Positions 32,016-39,272 of a DNA stretch of 64,000 bases are shown here, piece by piece. The translations under genes were made by a program, and so were the position numbers. Below the pieces are notes generated by a model. It worked only from the letters and a program-made list of their open reading frames with translations. It was not told the DNA's origin and did not search any database. The stretch's first letter is position 1. Every line of letters begins with the position of its first letter. Origin of the DNA: a virus; the IMG/VR virus record IMGVR_UViG_3300032018_000004, positions 16,975-80,974 of that record; one strand, given 5' to 3'.

Positions 32016-32618
32016 ATGAGAACTTTGGTTTTGACAGAAAAGGATTTTAAGAAAAGAGAAGATGGCTATAAAGAGTATAATGGGAATGAAGATTTTTCTA
32101 AATTTGAGGGGAATCTTGAGATTGAAACTAGTGGATGTTTCTTCTTTAAGGAGATATTCGTATCAGGCCATTTATGGATTAAAGCCGGTGGTTCCATTAA
32201 AGCCGGTGGTTCCATTAAAGCCGGTGGTTCCATTGAAGCCGGTGGTTCCATTGAAGCCGGTGGTTCCATTGAAGCCGGTGATTCCATTAAAGCCGGTGAT
32301 TCCATTAAAGCCGGTGATTCCATTAAAGCCGGTGATTACATTGAAGCCGCAAGAGGTGGGATTTGTTGTGGGCTGACGATAACCTGTAATGGAATTTTGA
32401 AATTTGCATTGAAATTATTCGCCGGGGTTTCCCCTCATTCTTGGAATTCAAATTGCAAAAATACCGTGACTTGCGGGAAGCTTGAAGGTAATGTTGTTTA
32501 TGGAACAGTTGTTGAAACAGGGATTAAGGTAGAAAAAGAAACCATTAATATCGGAGGAAATGTTTATGAAGTCACGGAAGAATTGAAAAATGCTTTGGAA
32601 AATTTGAAGAAGATTTGA
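32016..32618 (+). CDS. Hexapeptide-repeat protein (beta-solenoid-like), 200 aa
   Basis: AAAAGGAGAAATAAA before the ATG. Residues 55-112 are about ten tandem hexads of the form I-K/E-A-G-G/D-S, coded by an 18-base DNA repeat. This resembles left-handed helix or bactofilin-like solenoids that form filaments or scaffolds. A C-terminal Cys-containing domain follows. Unusual in phages; function unknown. Confidence 0.6.
   Translation: MRTLVLTEKDFKKREDGYKEYNGNEDFSKFEGNLEIETSGCFFFKEIFVSGHLWIKAGGSIKAGGSIKAGGSIEAGGSIEAGGSIEAGDSIKAGDSIKAGDSIKAGDYIEAARGGICCGLTITCNGILKFALKLFAGVSPHSWNSNCKNTVTCGKLEGNVVYGTVVETGIKVEKETINIGGNVYEVTEELKNALENLKKI
32178..32348 (+). repeat. 18-bp coding tandem repeat
   Basis: Unit ATTAAAGCCGGTGGTTCC, about nine copies with variants (G for A in codon 2, A for G giving GAT). 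Lies inside the 200-aa gene and preserves the frame, so copy number can vary without loss of the protein. Confidence 0.85.
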
Positions 32619-32645
32619 AGTAACATAACTACAAGGATGTGAATC

Positions 32646-32852
32646 ATGTTCAAACTCATAAACCAAAACGAAAATCATGACTTCTATTATGAACCAGAAG
32701 GACCACTCTTCAATATTGTCCCGAAAGGCGATCCGTGCGGATTCGGTGGATATAAATCATGCGTGACGGTTATGAAGAAGTTTGGGTATGATGCAAATTG
32801 GTCAAGAGAAATTGCAGCTAGGGAAAAATTCATGGGGATTAAGAAGAAATAA
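32646..32852 (+). CDS. Hypothetical protein, 68 aa
   Basis: AAGGATGTGAATC before the ATG. Contains NIVPKGDPCGFGGYKSC and a basic helix (REIAAREKFMGIKKK). No family recognised. Confidence 0.5.
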   Translation: MFKLINQNENHDFYYEPEGPLFNIVPKGDPCGFGGYKSCVTVMKKFGYDANWSREIAAREKFMGIKKK

Positions 32853-33009
32853 CTAGAGTAGGCAGAATTTAGAGGTATAGAGCCTCGTATTTGGACGATT
32901 GATGGGTAAGTAATAGGGAAGGATATTAATCTCTGAAGTCGGCTAATTTGAGCGTGTATGATAGCTTAAATTTGATTTCCTTTAAAACATTAGGAAAATG
33001 AGGCAAAAC

Positions 33010-33303
33010 ATGAGACTACTTGAAGACGAATTCAATCGCCGTGGCTTTAGATATAAATTAATTTGCAAGAATTCTAAGGCTTTTTGCTATCAGATCAGTG
33101 ATGGAAATGATCTAAGAGGATTTGAAGTTTTCAAGAAAAAGATTTCTAAACCAGCAACAACCGTTATGAATGGCGTTGAAATTAGTTTTGAAGAATGTGA
33201 ACGATTTCCTGGGAATAATGATTTTGGTTCATGGGCTTGGAGTTATATCACATTGCCTTATGCTATGAAACGATTTGAATCAATTAAAATTGGGGAGAAA
33301 TAA
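33010..33303 (+). CDS. Hypothetical protein, 97 aa
   Basis: ATG 33010 preferred: GAGG lies 6 bases upstream, while the in-frame ATG 32998 has its AGGA too close. Basic N-terminus and aromatic strands. The 145-base gap before it has no gene. Function unknown. Confidence 0.5.
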   Translation: MRLLEDEFNRRGFRYKLICKNSKAFCYQISDGNDLRGFEVFKKKISKPATTVMNGVEISFEECERFPGNNDFGSWAWSYITLPYAMKRFESIKIGEK

Positions 33304-33304
33304 A

Positions 33305-33514
33305 ATGAGTAAAATAAAATGTTGCGATGATTGCGATCGTTTTTTGGAAGTAGAAAAAATAGGAGAAGAGGGTTTTTCTGAAGGAATATGCCAAAGATTT
33401 CCTCCTGTCTTGGTTTATGCAGACACTCATCTTTATCCTGACGGATGGGAACAACCTATGGTTAGAGGGAATTGCCGTTGTGGGGAATTTTTAGAGAAGG
33501 CGGCTGGGATTTGA
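33305..33514 (+). CDS. Cysteine-rich protein, 69 aa
   Basis: Starts one base after the previous stop. CCDDCDRF at the start and GNCRCGEF near the end form paired knuckles. Overlaps the helicase start (ATTTGA). Similar Cys patterns occur in iron-sulfur or zinc accessory proteins. Confidence 0.55.
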   Translation: MSKIKCCDDCDRFLEVEKIGEEGFSEGICQRFPPVLVYADTHLYPDGWEQPMVRGNCRCGEFLEKAAGI

Positions 33515-34872
33515 AAATCTCCCTAAAAAGAATTGACCCAACATGCCTTCAAATACTTTCTGGATTAGATCAAATCAAGGAGTGTCTTTCCTATAAGTCT
33601 GAAATATGGGTTAAGGGTCCGTTCAAAAAACACAAGAAAATCATAACTAAAGATTTTGTATACGGAAAGAAAGAAAAATTCGTATATGCAGGATTTGAAA
33701 ATAGAATTTCAGATTATGCAAAGAGAAGAGATATTGAATTTGAAGTGATTGGGGAAAGAGAAATCCTGACTCCGGTAAGGAAGCCGGAATTGGAGGGGAT
33801 AACTCTAAGAGACTACCAATTACAGGCTGTAGAAGAAGCATTTAGACATCAGCAAGGGATCATACAAGCCGGGACGGGCACAGGCAAGAGCTATATGGCG
33901 ATGGCAATTTGTTCCCGTCTTAAAAATCCAAGCGTTCTTTTTCTTGTTCCGAATCTTGATCTTGCTACACAAATCACTAATGATTTCAAGAAGTTCGGAT
34001 ATGATGTTTCTAAGTTGGGTGGTGGAGAAAAAGAAATCAAACATCATATTGTTGTTTCTACCATCCAAACATATTCCAGATTAAATTTAGTAGAATTATC
34101 TTGCAATTATGATTTAGTAATTGTGGATGAAGTTCATCTTGCTTCTGCGAAGAACGCGACCCTAGAAAAAATACTAAGCACATGCCTTGCTCCAATGAGG
34201 ATTGCTTTTTCCGCAACCGTTCCAAAAGAGAATGAAAGGAAACTTGTGCTGGAGGGGTTGTTTGGTCCGATTATATTTGATATGGGTATTAAAAAAGGAA
34301 TTGAAATGGATATATTAGCAACCCCAACCTTAAAGTTGTTAAGAATCCCAATTAGCAAATCTATAGATGAAAAAATAAGTCAAGAGAAAACTTACAAAGC
34401 TGCCTATAAATACGGGATTGTTGAGAATGATTCTCGGAATAGAATTATTGCTAGCACAGCGAAGTTGTTGACAGATGAGGGGAAGATTTGTATAATTTAT
34501 GTGAATGAAATAGAACACTTAAATAGAATCTCCAGAGAATTGGACAAGTTGGGGGTTATTCATAAAAAAGTTCAGGGTGTTTTAGAGGGAAGTGATAGAG
34601 AAACAATTATCTCTAATTTTAAATCTAGGAGATTGAAGTGTGTTGTGGCAACCATATGGAAAGAAGGGACTGATATTCCAGTATTGGATGTGGTAATGTT
34701 GGCCGGTGGAGGAAAAGCCGAAAGAACTCAATTGCAAATATTTGGTCGTGGATTCAGGAAGGCAGAAGGGAAGGATGGGGTTTTGATTTACGATTGTGTT
34801 GACTGTTATAAATATCTGGCTGTTCATTTTGCAATTAGGATCAATTTATATTTGGAACTAGGTTGGATTTAG
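33511..34872 (+). CDS. SF2 DNA helicase (UvsW / type III res-subunit-like)
   Basis: 453 aa from a TTG that overlaps the previous stop. Motif I AGTGTGKS, motif II DEVH (LVIVDEVHLAS), motif III FSATVP, motif V ATIWKEGTDIP and motif VI QIFGRGFR are all present in order. The N-terminal ~95 residues resemble the UvsW substrate-recognition region. Likely branch migration or R-loop unwinding in replication and recombination, cytoplasmic. Confidence 0.88.
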   Translation: MKISLKRIDPTCLQILSGLDQIKECLSYKSEIWVKGPFKKHKKIITKDFVYGKKEKFVYAGFENRISDYAKRRDIEFEVIGEREILTPVRKPELEGITLRDYQLQAVEEAFRHQQGIIQAGTGTGKSYMAMAICSRLKNPSVLFLVPNLDLATQITNDFKKFGYDVSKLGGGEKEIKHHIVVSTIQTYSRLNLVELSCNYDLVIVDEVHLASAKNATLEKILSTCLAPMRIAFSATVPKENERKLVLEGLFGPIIFDMGIKKGIEMDILATPTLKLLRIPISKSIDEKISQEKTYKAAYKYGIVENDSRNRIIASTAKLLTDEGKICIIYVNEIEHLNRISRELDKLGVIHKKVQGVLEGSDRETIISNFKSRRLKCVVATIWKEGTDIPVLDVVMLAGGGKAERTQLQIFGRGFRKAEGKDGVLIYDCVDCYKYLAVHFAIRINLYLELGWI

Positions 34873-34920
34873 AGTTGACAACCGGAAAGATATTTAGTTC
34901 GATATCTAAAGAGAAGAAAT

Positions 34921-35076
34921 ATGGAACAACCAAAATTGACCAAGAAAGAGTGGGAGCAGTTGCTTGAGTATGTTGAAAGGGCCAATGGGTGGTATTATCC
35001 TGATTTGAGAGGTGGGTTCTGGACTCGCCACCACAGAATTCTTGATTTTGTAACCCGTATGACAAAGGGAGAATAA
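34921..35076 (+). CDS. Hypothetical protein, 51 aa
   Basis: AAAGAGAAGAAAT before ATG 34921. Aromatic, with a KEWEQLLEYVERANGWYYP block. Function unknown. Confidence 0.5.
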   Translation: MEQPKLTKKEWEQLLEYVERANGWYYPDLRGGFWTRHHRILDFVTRMTKGE

Positions 35077-35135
35077 ATGAATAAAAATCAGTGGGATGAA
35101 ATTAAAGTAGCTCTCAACAAGGGAGGAGAAAAATT

Positions 35136-35309
35136 ATGATGACTGAAGAGGAAAAAGAATTGTACGATAGTTTTAGGGAAGAGGTAGAAAAATGTTATGA
35201 AGTTGCAAATTCTTTATGCCAGATAAATCCAGAAATTTATGGGACTTGGGTTGGTTCCCCAAGTGAAAGAATAAAGGCACAACTTAAATTTATGAACATT
35301 CTTAAATAG
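35136..35309 (+). CDS. Small acidic protein, 57 aa
   Basis: GGGAGGAGAAAAATT before ATG 35136. Glu-rich helix then a short Pro/Trp region. A 20-residue frame at 35077-35139 overlaps its start and may be a coupling leader. Confidence 0.5.
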   Translation: MMTEEEKELYDSFREEVEKCYEVANSLCQINPEIYGTWVGSPSERIKAQLKFMNILK

Positions 35310-35319
35310 AGGAGTAAAC

Positions 35320-35511
35320 ATGCCAGTTTGGGACATCTACACCTACACAATGCTAGTCTACACAATTTTCGGGTTCTTATGGGGAATGAAGCTTGTACCA
35401 TTGGCAAAAACACAAGGGCAAAGATGGATAACATTAGGAGTTGGAGGACCGCTAATTTGGATTTTGTTTATGTATTACTTGACACGTGTGGTGATATTTG
35501 ATAAGAAGTAG
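35320..35511 (+). CDS. Two-pass small membrane protein, 63 aa
   Basis: GAGGAGTAAAC before the ATG. Two hydrophobic segments (residues ~9-24 and ~40-56) separated by KTQGQRW. Could be a holin or membrane-remodelling protein by topology; no other sign. Confidence 0.55.
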   Translation: MPVWDIYTYTMLVYTIFGFLWGMKLVPLAKTQGQRWITLGVGGPLIWILFMYYLTRVVIFDKK

Positions 35512-35521
35512 GTAAGAGTTT

Positions 35522-35629
35522 GAGATTGGTAATGCAACGGAGCATCTTTGTGTACACACTGGCTATGGCAGATAAACGAATGCGTTGATTTCTGCGAAAG
35601 TTTGCAGGTTCGAGTCCTGCCCAATCTCA
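35522..35629 (+). tRNA. Atypical tRNA-like element, ~108 nt, anticodon not assignable
   Basis: GAGATTGG at 35522 pairs with CCAATCTC at 35621-35628 (8 bp). The T-arm is canonical: GCAGG TTCGAGT CCTGC. A D-like hairpin ATGC/GCAT follows the acceptor. The central part (~57 nt) is far longer than an anticodon plus variable arm. It can pair as CTTT/AAAG enclosing GCAGA/TCTGC, and no standard anticodon loop is seen. CCA is not encoded. Could be a tRNA with an insertion, a degenerate tRNA or a tRNA mimic. Confidence 0.55.
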
Positions 35630-35655
35630 ATTTTAATTAAACGAGGGTAATTGTA

Positions 35656-36081
35656 ATGAAATTTTATGATTCAAATGGGGTTTTAGATAAATTAAAAACT
35701 TCAATTTTCAATAAAACTTCGACAAATAAAGAATGCTCGGGTTTGATTTTTTATGATAACGATGGGAACCAATTCGCCCCATTTGATGTAGAAAAAAGAA
35801 TGAAGAAACTTGAAAGCAAAATATTGAATGAGGAAATAAAAATGAAAAAGATTATTTTGAACGGCAGTACAGACGAGGTTCATATTAAAGATGTTGATGT
35901 GAATAGGCCGATTTTTGTGAAGAAGGATGGGCGATTGATTGGAATTGTATGTAAGGAAATTCATACCACTCATTGTGGAATTTATAATGGGAGGAGCAAT
36001 GCTTGTTCTTCTCACTATAATCTTCATGATCTTATTCAGAACTATTCACAGTATGGCTATACCTTTCATGTGGAGGACTGA
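35656..36081 (+). CDS. Hypothetical protein, 141 aa
   Basis: GAGGGTAATTGTA before the ATG. A coiled region (residues 45-65) separates a short N-terminal part from a C-terminal beta domain with CKEIHTTHCG and CSSHYNLH, a possible metal site. Function unknown. Confidence 0.55.
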   Translation: MKFYDSNGVLDKLKTSIFNKTSTNKECSGLIFYDNDGNQFAPFDVEKRMKKLESKILNEEIKMKKIILNGSTDEVHIKDVDVNRPIFVKKDGRLIGIVCKEIHTTHCGIYNGRSNACSSHYNLHDLIQNYSQYGYTFHVED

Positions 36082-36083
36082 AA

Positions 36084-36350
36084 ATGGAAACACTATTTAT
36101 TGCAGCGATCATTGCACTACTACCGGCGTATATCGCACAATCTAAGGGATATGTCGCGTGGAAATGGTATTTGTACGGCTTCCTTCTCTGGATTATCGCC
36201 TTTCCCCATTCATTATTTCTGAAGAGGAATCTTGAAGTCATGGCGGAAGAAGATGGGTTGGTGAAATGCCCGTATTGCGCTGAGTTCGTCAAGAAGGAGG
36301 CAATCAAGTGCAGGCATTGTCAGAGTGATTTGGTGGAGAAGGTGGCGTGA
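36084..36350 (+). CDS. Membrane protein with zinc ribbon, 88 aa
   Basis: GTGGAGGACTGAAA before the ATG. Two membrane segments (residues 2-18 and 27-45) then CPYCAEFVKKEAIKCRHC, the common short zinc ribbon of bacterial membrane proteins. Probably cytoplasmic-facing ribbon; function unknown. Confidence 0.65.
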   Translation: METLFIAAIIALLPAYIAQSKGYVAWKWYLYGFLLWIIAFPHSLFLKRNLEVMAEEDGLVKCPYCAEFVKKEAIKCRHCQSDLVEKVA

Positions 36351-36565
36351 TGGAAGACAATTTTCGAGAAAGAATATTTTCGGGTTGGGTTGAAAAGTAC
36401 AGGGATAAATTCAATGACGCAACTATATTTGGAATTCCAATCTCCGAATTGAATGAAGACGAGCTGAGAGCGTCAATTTGTTTTCAAATGGATGATGGAA
36501 AGCAGAAAGCAGAAAGCAAAAGTAGAGAACGCGAAATGTGGAAATTATTTAATAGGAGAAAATAG
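36350..36565 (+). CDS. Hypothetical protein, 71 aa
   Basis: ATG overlaps the previous TGA. Charged, C-terminal basic helix (KQKAESKSREREMWKLFNRRK). No family recognised. Confidence 0.5.
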   Translation: MEDNFRERIFSGWVEKYRDKFNDATIFGIPISELNEDELRASICFQMDDGKQKAESKSREREMWKLFNRRK

Positions 36566-36566
36566 G

Positions 36567-36872
36567 ATGAGCAATTTTTGGAATTGTAATAGAGAAATTG
36601 TGATTAAGCATGTTGTAGATATGGAATCACTAGAAAGGAAAATCAAAAGTATCGAAACTCGACTTCTGCAACTTGAATGCAGTCATCCAGAAGTCGAGTT
36701 TTATAGAGAGAGAAATGAGTATAATTGGAGTATTTTCCACTTTTATAAAAAATGCAAGAGATGTGATAAGGTTTTGATGTCAACTAATTATGAGAAGGAA
36801 TGGCTGGTTGAGAAAGCAGGAGATTTAGAAAAGAAGCAGAATGCTATCATGAATCAAATTAACGGGATGTAA
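36567..36872 (+). CDS. Coiled-coil zinc protein, 101 aa
   Basis: ATTTAATAGGAGAAAATAGG before ATG 36567, chosen over upstream in-frame codons. ESLERKIKSIETRLLQLEC is a coiled coil; CKRCDKVL follows. Function unknown. Confidence 0.55.
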   Translation: MSNFWNCNREIVIKHVVDMESLERKIKSIETRLLQLECSHPEVEFYRERNEYNWSIFHFYKKCKRCDKVLMSTNYEKEWLVEKAGDLEKKQNAIMNQINGM

Positions 36873-36873
36873 A

Positions 36874-37824
36874 ATGGTAGAAGATTACGAATTCCATACT
36901 GAAATTAATGAATTGAAAAGCAGAATCGAGAGTCTTGAGTATAAAGTCGAAGATTTGCAGAGAGATATCTTAAACAGGCAAGAAGAACCAATAGCAGATT
37001 TAACACAACCAACACCAGATTTAACACAACTAACACCTAAATTGAATAGAAAGATAAAACCACTTGCCACAAAGAAACCTAAACCCGTTGCCAAAGTTCC
37101 AGAAGATGTTCAAAAGATAATCAATTTCTGGAACAGTCTTGGATTGCGGCAGCACTCTAACCCAAATGCCAAAATTTATCTTGAAATTGTTAAGATGCTA
37201 AAAAAGTTGATGAATGCAAAATTCTTTGAATCAACTTCGCCATATGCAAAATATGCCGGAACTGAATTCACACCAAAACAAATTATGGATTCAATTCACC
37301 AATTCTCATTTGCTGCTCTTAATTTTAATTACAAACCACAAGGATCATTTAAGGAAACTCTAAAGAAGACAAGCCTCCAGGATTTTTTATATAATAATAG
37401 GATTGACAAATCCTTCTTTATTGAGTACCATGAAAATGAAGCTAAGTTATTGGCTGAATCAGATAAGATGGTTGATGATCCCGATCCAGAACAAACCATG
37501 ATTCTGAAAGATGTTTGGGTGAAACAAATTTTGAAGGATATTGCTCCCAATTCATGGTCAACATTCCAGGAGCGTGATTTCAGGAAATGCTCAAAAGAAA
37601 TTGGTGTTTGGTTCGGTAATAATGGAAAGAAGATCGGGAATTATTGGAACGTGAATGGCGATACGGTCATGCACAAGAGGAAGAGGGCAGAACTTTTGAT
37701 GAGTTGCTTGTTGAGTTCAGTGAATGAGGATGTTACAAAATTAACCGTTTCTCATTTAGCATATCCAAGCACATTTAATGAGAAATTTCCGAAGTACTTG
37801 AATCAACAGGGGGTTTTGGAATGA
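36874..37824 (+). CDS. Hypothetical protein with N-terminal coiled coil, 316 aa
   Basis: Starts 2 bases after the previous stop. Residues 1-38 are a coiled coil (INELKSRIESLEYKVEDLQR), 40-75 a Pro/Thr/Lys linker, and the remainder an alpha-helical domain rich in Lys/Asn and aromatic residues. The layout recalls phage replication accessory proteins (loader or initiator types), but no motif decides it. Confidence 0.55.
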   Translation: MVEDYEFHTEINELKSRIESLEYKVEDLQRDILNRQEEPIADLTQPTPDLTQLTPKLNRKIKPLATKKPKPVAKVPEDVQKIINFWNSLGLRQHSNPNAKIYLEIVKMLKKLMNAKFFESTSPYAKYAGTEFTPKQIMDSIHQFSFAALNFNYKPQGSFKETLKKTSLQDFLYNNRIDKSFFIEYHENEAKLLAESDKMVDDPDPEQTMILKDVWVKQILKDIAPNSWSTFQERDFRKCSKEIGVWFGNNGKKIGNYWNVNGDTVMHKRKRAELLMSCLLSSVNEDVTKLTVSHLAYPSTFNEKFPKYLNQQGVLE

Positions 37825-38021
37825 TTGAGAAAAAATGTCATGCTGTTTTATATCATGGGCCAGGGCACCAAAGCAGCACAAAATGCCAAATAACTGGACC
37901 TCATTCAATACATAGGGCAGAGTATGGAGGCTATAGACAGGTGGCGTATTGGATCGGTGATGAAAAATTTACTGGGTATTTTGATGAGCCACCAACAGAG
38001 CCAGAATGGGATTATGAATAG
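37821..38021 (+). CDS. Hypothetical protein, 66 aa
   Basis: ATGA overlap with the previous gene. Cys/His in CHAVLYHGPGHQSSTKCQ suggest a metal site; aromatic C-terminus. Function unknown. Confidence 0.55.
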   Translation: MIEKKCHAVLYHGPGHQSSTKCQITGPHSIHRAEYGGYRQVAYWIGDEKFTGYFDEPPTEPEWDYE

Positions 38022-38155
38022 CCCTCAAGGAACAAGATAGAGATACCCGCCATGCTTGTGCGGAAGCGGTTATTGGACTATCAGAGCGTCAATTTGGTGG
38101 TGAGATAAATAAAAGTGAAGCACACGCTGCATGTATGAATGCGATTGCTTTATAA
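38018..38155 (+). CDS. Small helical protein, 45 aa, apparent ATA start
   Basis: Good codons from 38018 to 38155, with RDTRHACAEAV and SEAHAACMNAI blocks of a kind common in small phage proteins. No ATG/GTG/TTG lies in frame; the first codon after an in-frame stop is ATA, which overlaps the preceding TAG. Either a non-standard start or a gene that lost its start codon. Confidence 0.35.
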   Translation: MALKEQDRDTRHACAEAVIGLSERQFGGEINKSEAHAACMNAIAL

Positions 38156-38268
38156 AGGAGAGGGTATTATGTTCATCATGAAGTAATTAATGATTTGGTT
38201 TTAGAAGCAATTAAGAAAAGTAAACCTATTTTCACAAGCATTCAAGGTACTTATTGTAGGTGAAAAAT

Positions 38269-38352
38269 ATGAAAAGTAGAACTAAATGGCTGACATTTCT
38301 AACTGCACTTTGGTTTGTGATAATAATGACTCTTTTGTGGTTGGCTAAATAG
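38269..38352 (+). CDS. Membrane microprotein, 27 aa
   Basis: TAGGTGAAAAAT before ATG 38269. One helix, WLTFLTALWFVIIMTLLWL. Lies a few hundred bases upstream of the endolysin, so it could be a holin-like or antiholin-like peptide. Confidence 0.45.
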   Translation: MKSRTKWLTFLTALWFVIIMTLLWLAK

Positions 38353-38361
38353 GAGGGGAAC

Positions 38362-38502
38362 ATGCCTATAGATATATTTGTAGAGAAAATTGTTCTATCA
38401 TTAGTATTTTGTGGGTTTGGTATATATTGTTTGCATTTGACCAGGGGCAATAATGGGATGTGGCAAACAATATTAAGGCTTGCAATTATATGGTTTTCCT
38501 AA
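38362..38502 (+). CDS. Membrane microprotein, 46 aa
   Basis: GGAGGGGAAC before ATG 38362. One or two hydrophobic helices (IVLSLVFCGFGIYCL and a shorter C-terminal one). With the 27-aa gene it is a holin candidate for the SleB-like endolysin downstream. Confidence 0.5.
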   Translation: MPIDIFVEKIVLSLVFCGFGIYCLHLTRGNNGMWQTILRLAIIWFS

Positions 38503-38514
38503 ATAGGAGAAAAA

Positions 38515-38724
38515 ATGGAGATTAGTAAAGAATGCATTGAAAACTTAATTAATGGGGCAGCGCTGAACGGGCCTGGAATATTAAGCCATTATGAAGCAAG
38601 CTTAATTTTTAAGATTGCACTAGAAAGAATATCGCCCGACAAAAATATAGGTGAATTGGCTATTGAAATCTTGAGGGAGTTATTTCCGGCCACAAGACCA
38701 ATAGGAATATTGAATAATGACTAG
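38515..38724 (+). CDS. Hypothetical protein, 69 aa
   Basis: AATAGGAGAAAAA before the ATG. Helical; overlaps the endolysin start by 8 bases. Function unknown, perhaps a lysis regulator by position. Confidence 0.5.
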   Translation: MEISKECIENLINGAALNGPGILSHYEASLIFKIALERISPDKNIGELAIEILRELFPATRPIGILNND

Positions 38725-39271
38725 CCAAAATCAAAAATCTCTCTGGCTCTTTGGAATCGCTTTCTACATTCTAATTGCAATTGGATTCATGCAAGCAGAG
38801 AAGAAGGCCGATAAGCTCCAAGAGCAAGTAGATACACTAACAAATGAACTAAGTGGGAATTATAACCTTGACTTTTACTGGACAGATAATGTAAAATTAT
38901 CAGCACCAGAAGAACATATCCTCGCTAAGAACATTTATTACGAATCTGGGGTTGAAGGATATGATGGAAAGCTTGCTGTTGCCCAGGTGACATTAAACAG
39001 ACTAGAATCTGGAAAATGGGGGAATACGATAAAGGAAGTCGTGTATTCCCCAAACCAGTTTTCCTGGACATTGAAGAAGAAACAGGAAGAGCCGAATGGG
39101 GTGTTGTGGGAAGAGAGTAAGCGTGTTGCTAGAGACTTCAATAGGGGATTAAGGATTAAGGAATTGGATTCAGCAACATCATATCATTCTGATTCGGTTA
39201 AGCCTGGGTGGGCTGTTTATGGTGAGCCAATCATTAAGATTGGAAAGCACATTTTTTATAGACAGTCATAA
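38717..39271 (+). CDS. SleB-type cell-wall hydrolase (endolysin) with N-terminal membrane anchor
   Basis: 184 aa. Residues 8-26 are hydrophobic (LWLFGIAFYILIAIGFM), then a coiled linker. From ~68 the Hydrolase_2/SleB block appears: EHILAKNIYYESG with catalytic Glu, AVAQVTLNR and VYSPNQFSW. It cuts peptidoglycan glycan strands. The N-terminal helix is consistent with a signal-anchor-release endolysin that reaches the periplasm without a holin. Convergent with the TnpB-like gene, one base apart. Confidence 0.82.
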   Translation: MTSQNQKSLWLFGIAFYILIAIGFMQAEKKADKLQEQVDTLTNELSGNYNLDFYWTDNVKLSAPEEHILAKNIYYESGVEGYDGKLAVAQVTLNRLESGKWGNTIKEVVYSPNQFSWTLKKKQEEPNGVLWEESKRVARDFNRGLRIKELDSATSYHSDSVKPGWAVYGEPIIKIGKHIFYRQS

Positions 39272-39272
39272 A

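Noticed and set aside
32178-32348. CRISPR or iteron array
   Set aside because: The 18-bp units lie in frame inside a gene and code for hexapeptides.
35522-35629. Ordinary tRNA with long variable arm (Ser, Leu or Sec)
   Set aside because: No 5-bp anticodon stem with a 7-base loop and conserved U33 can be drawn; total length is too great.
38168-38256. Small gene after AGGAGAGGG at 38157
   Set aside because: ATG opens only five codons; the sensible frame lacks a start. Possibly a one-base indel, but too short to judge.
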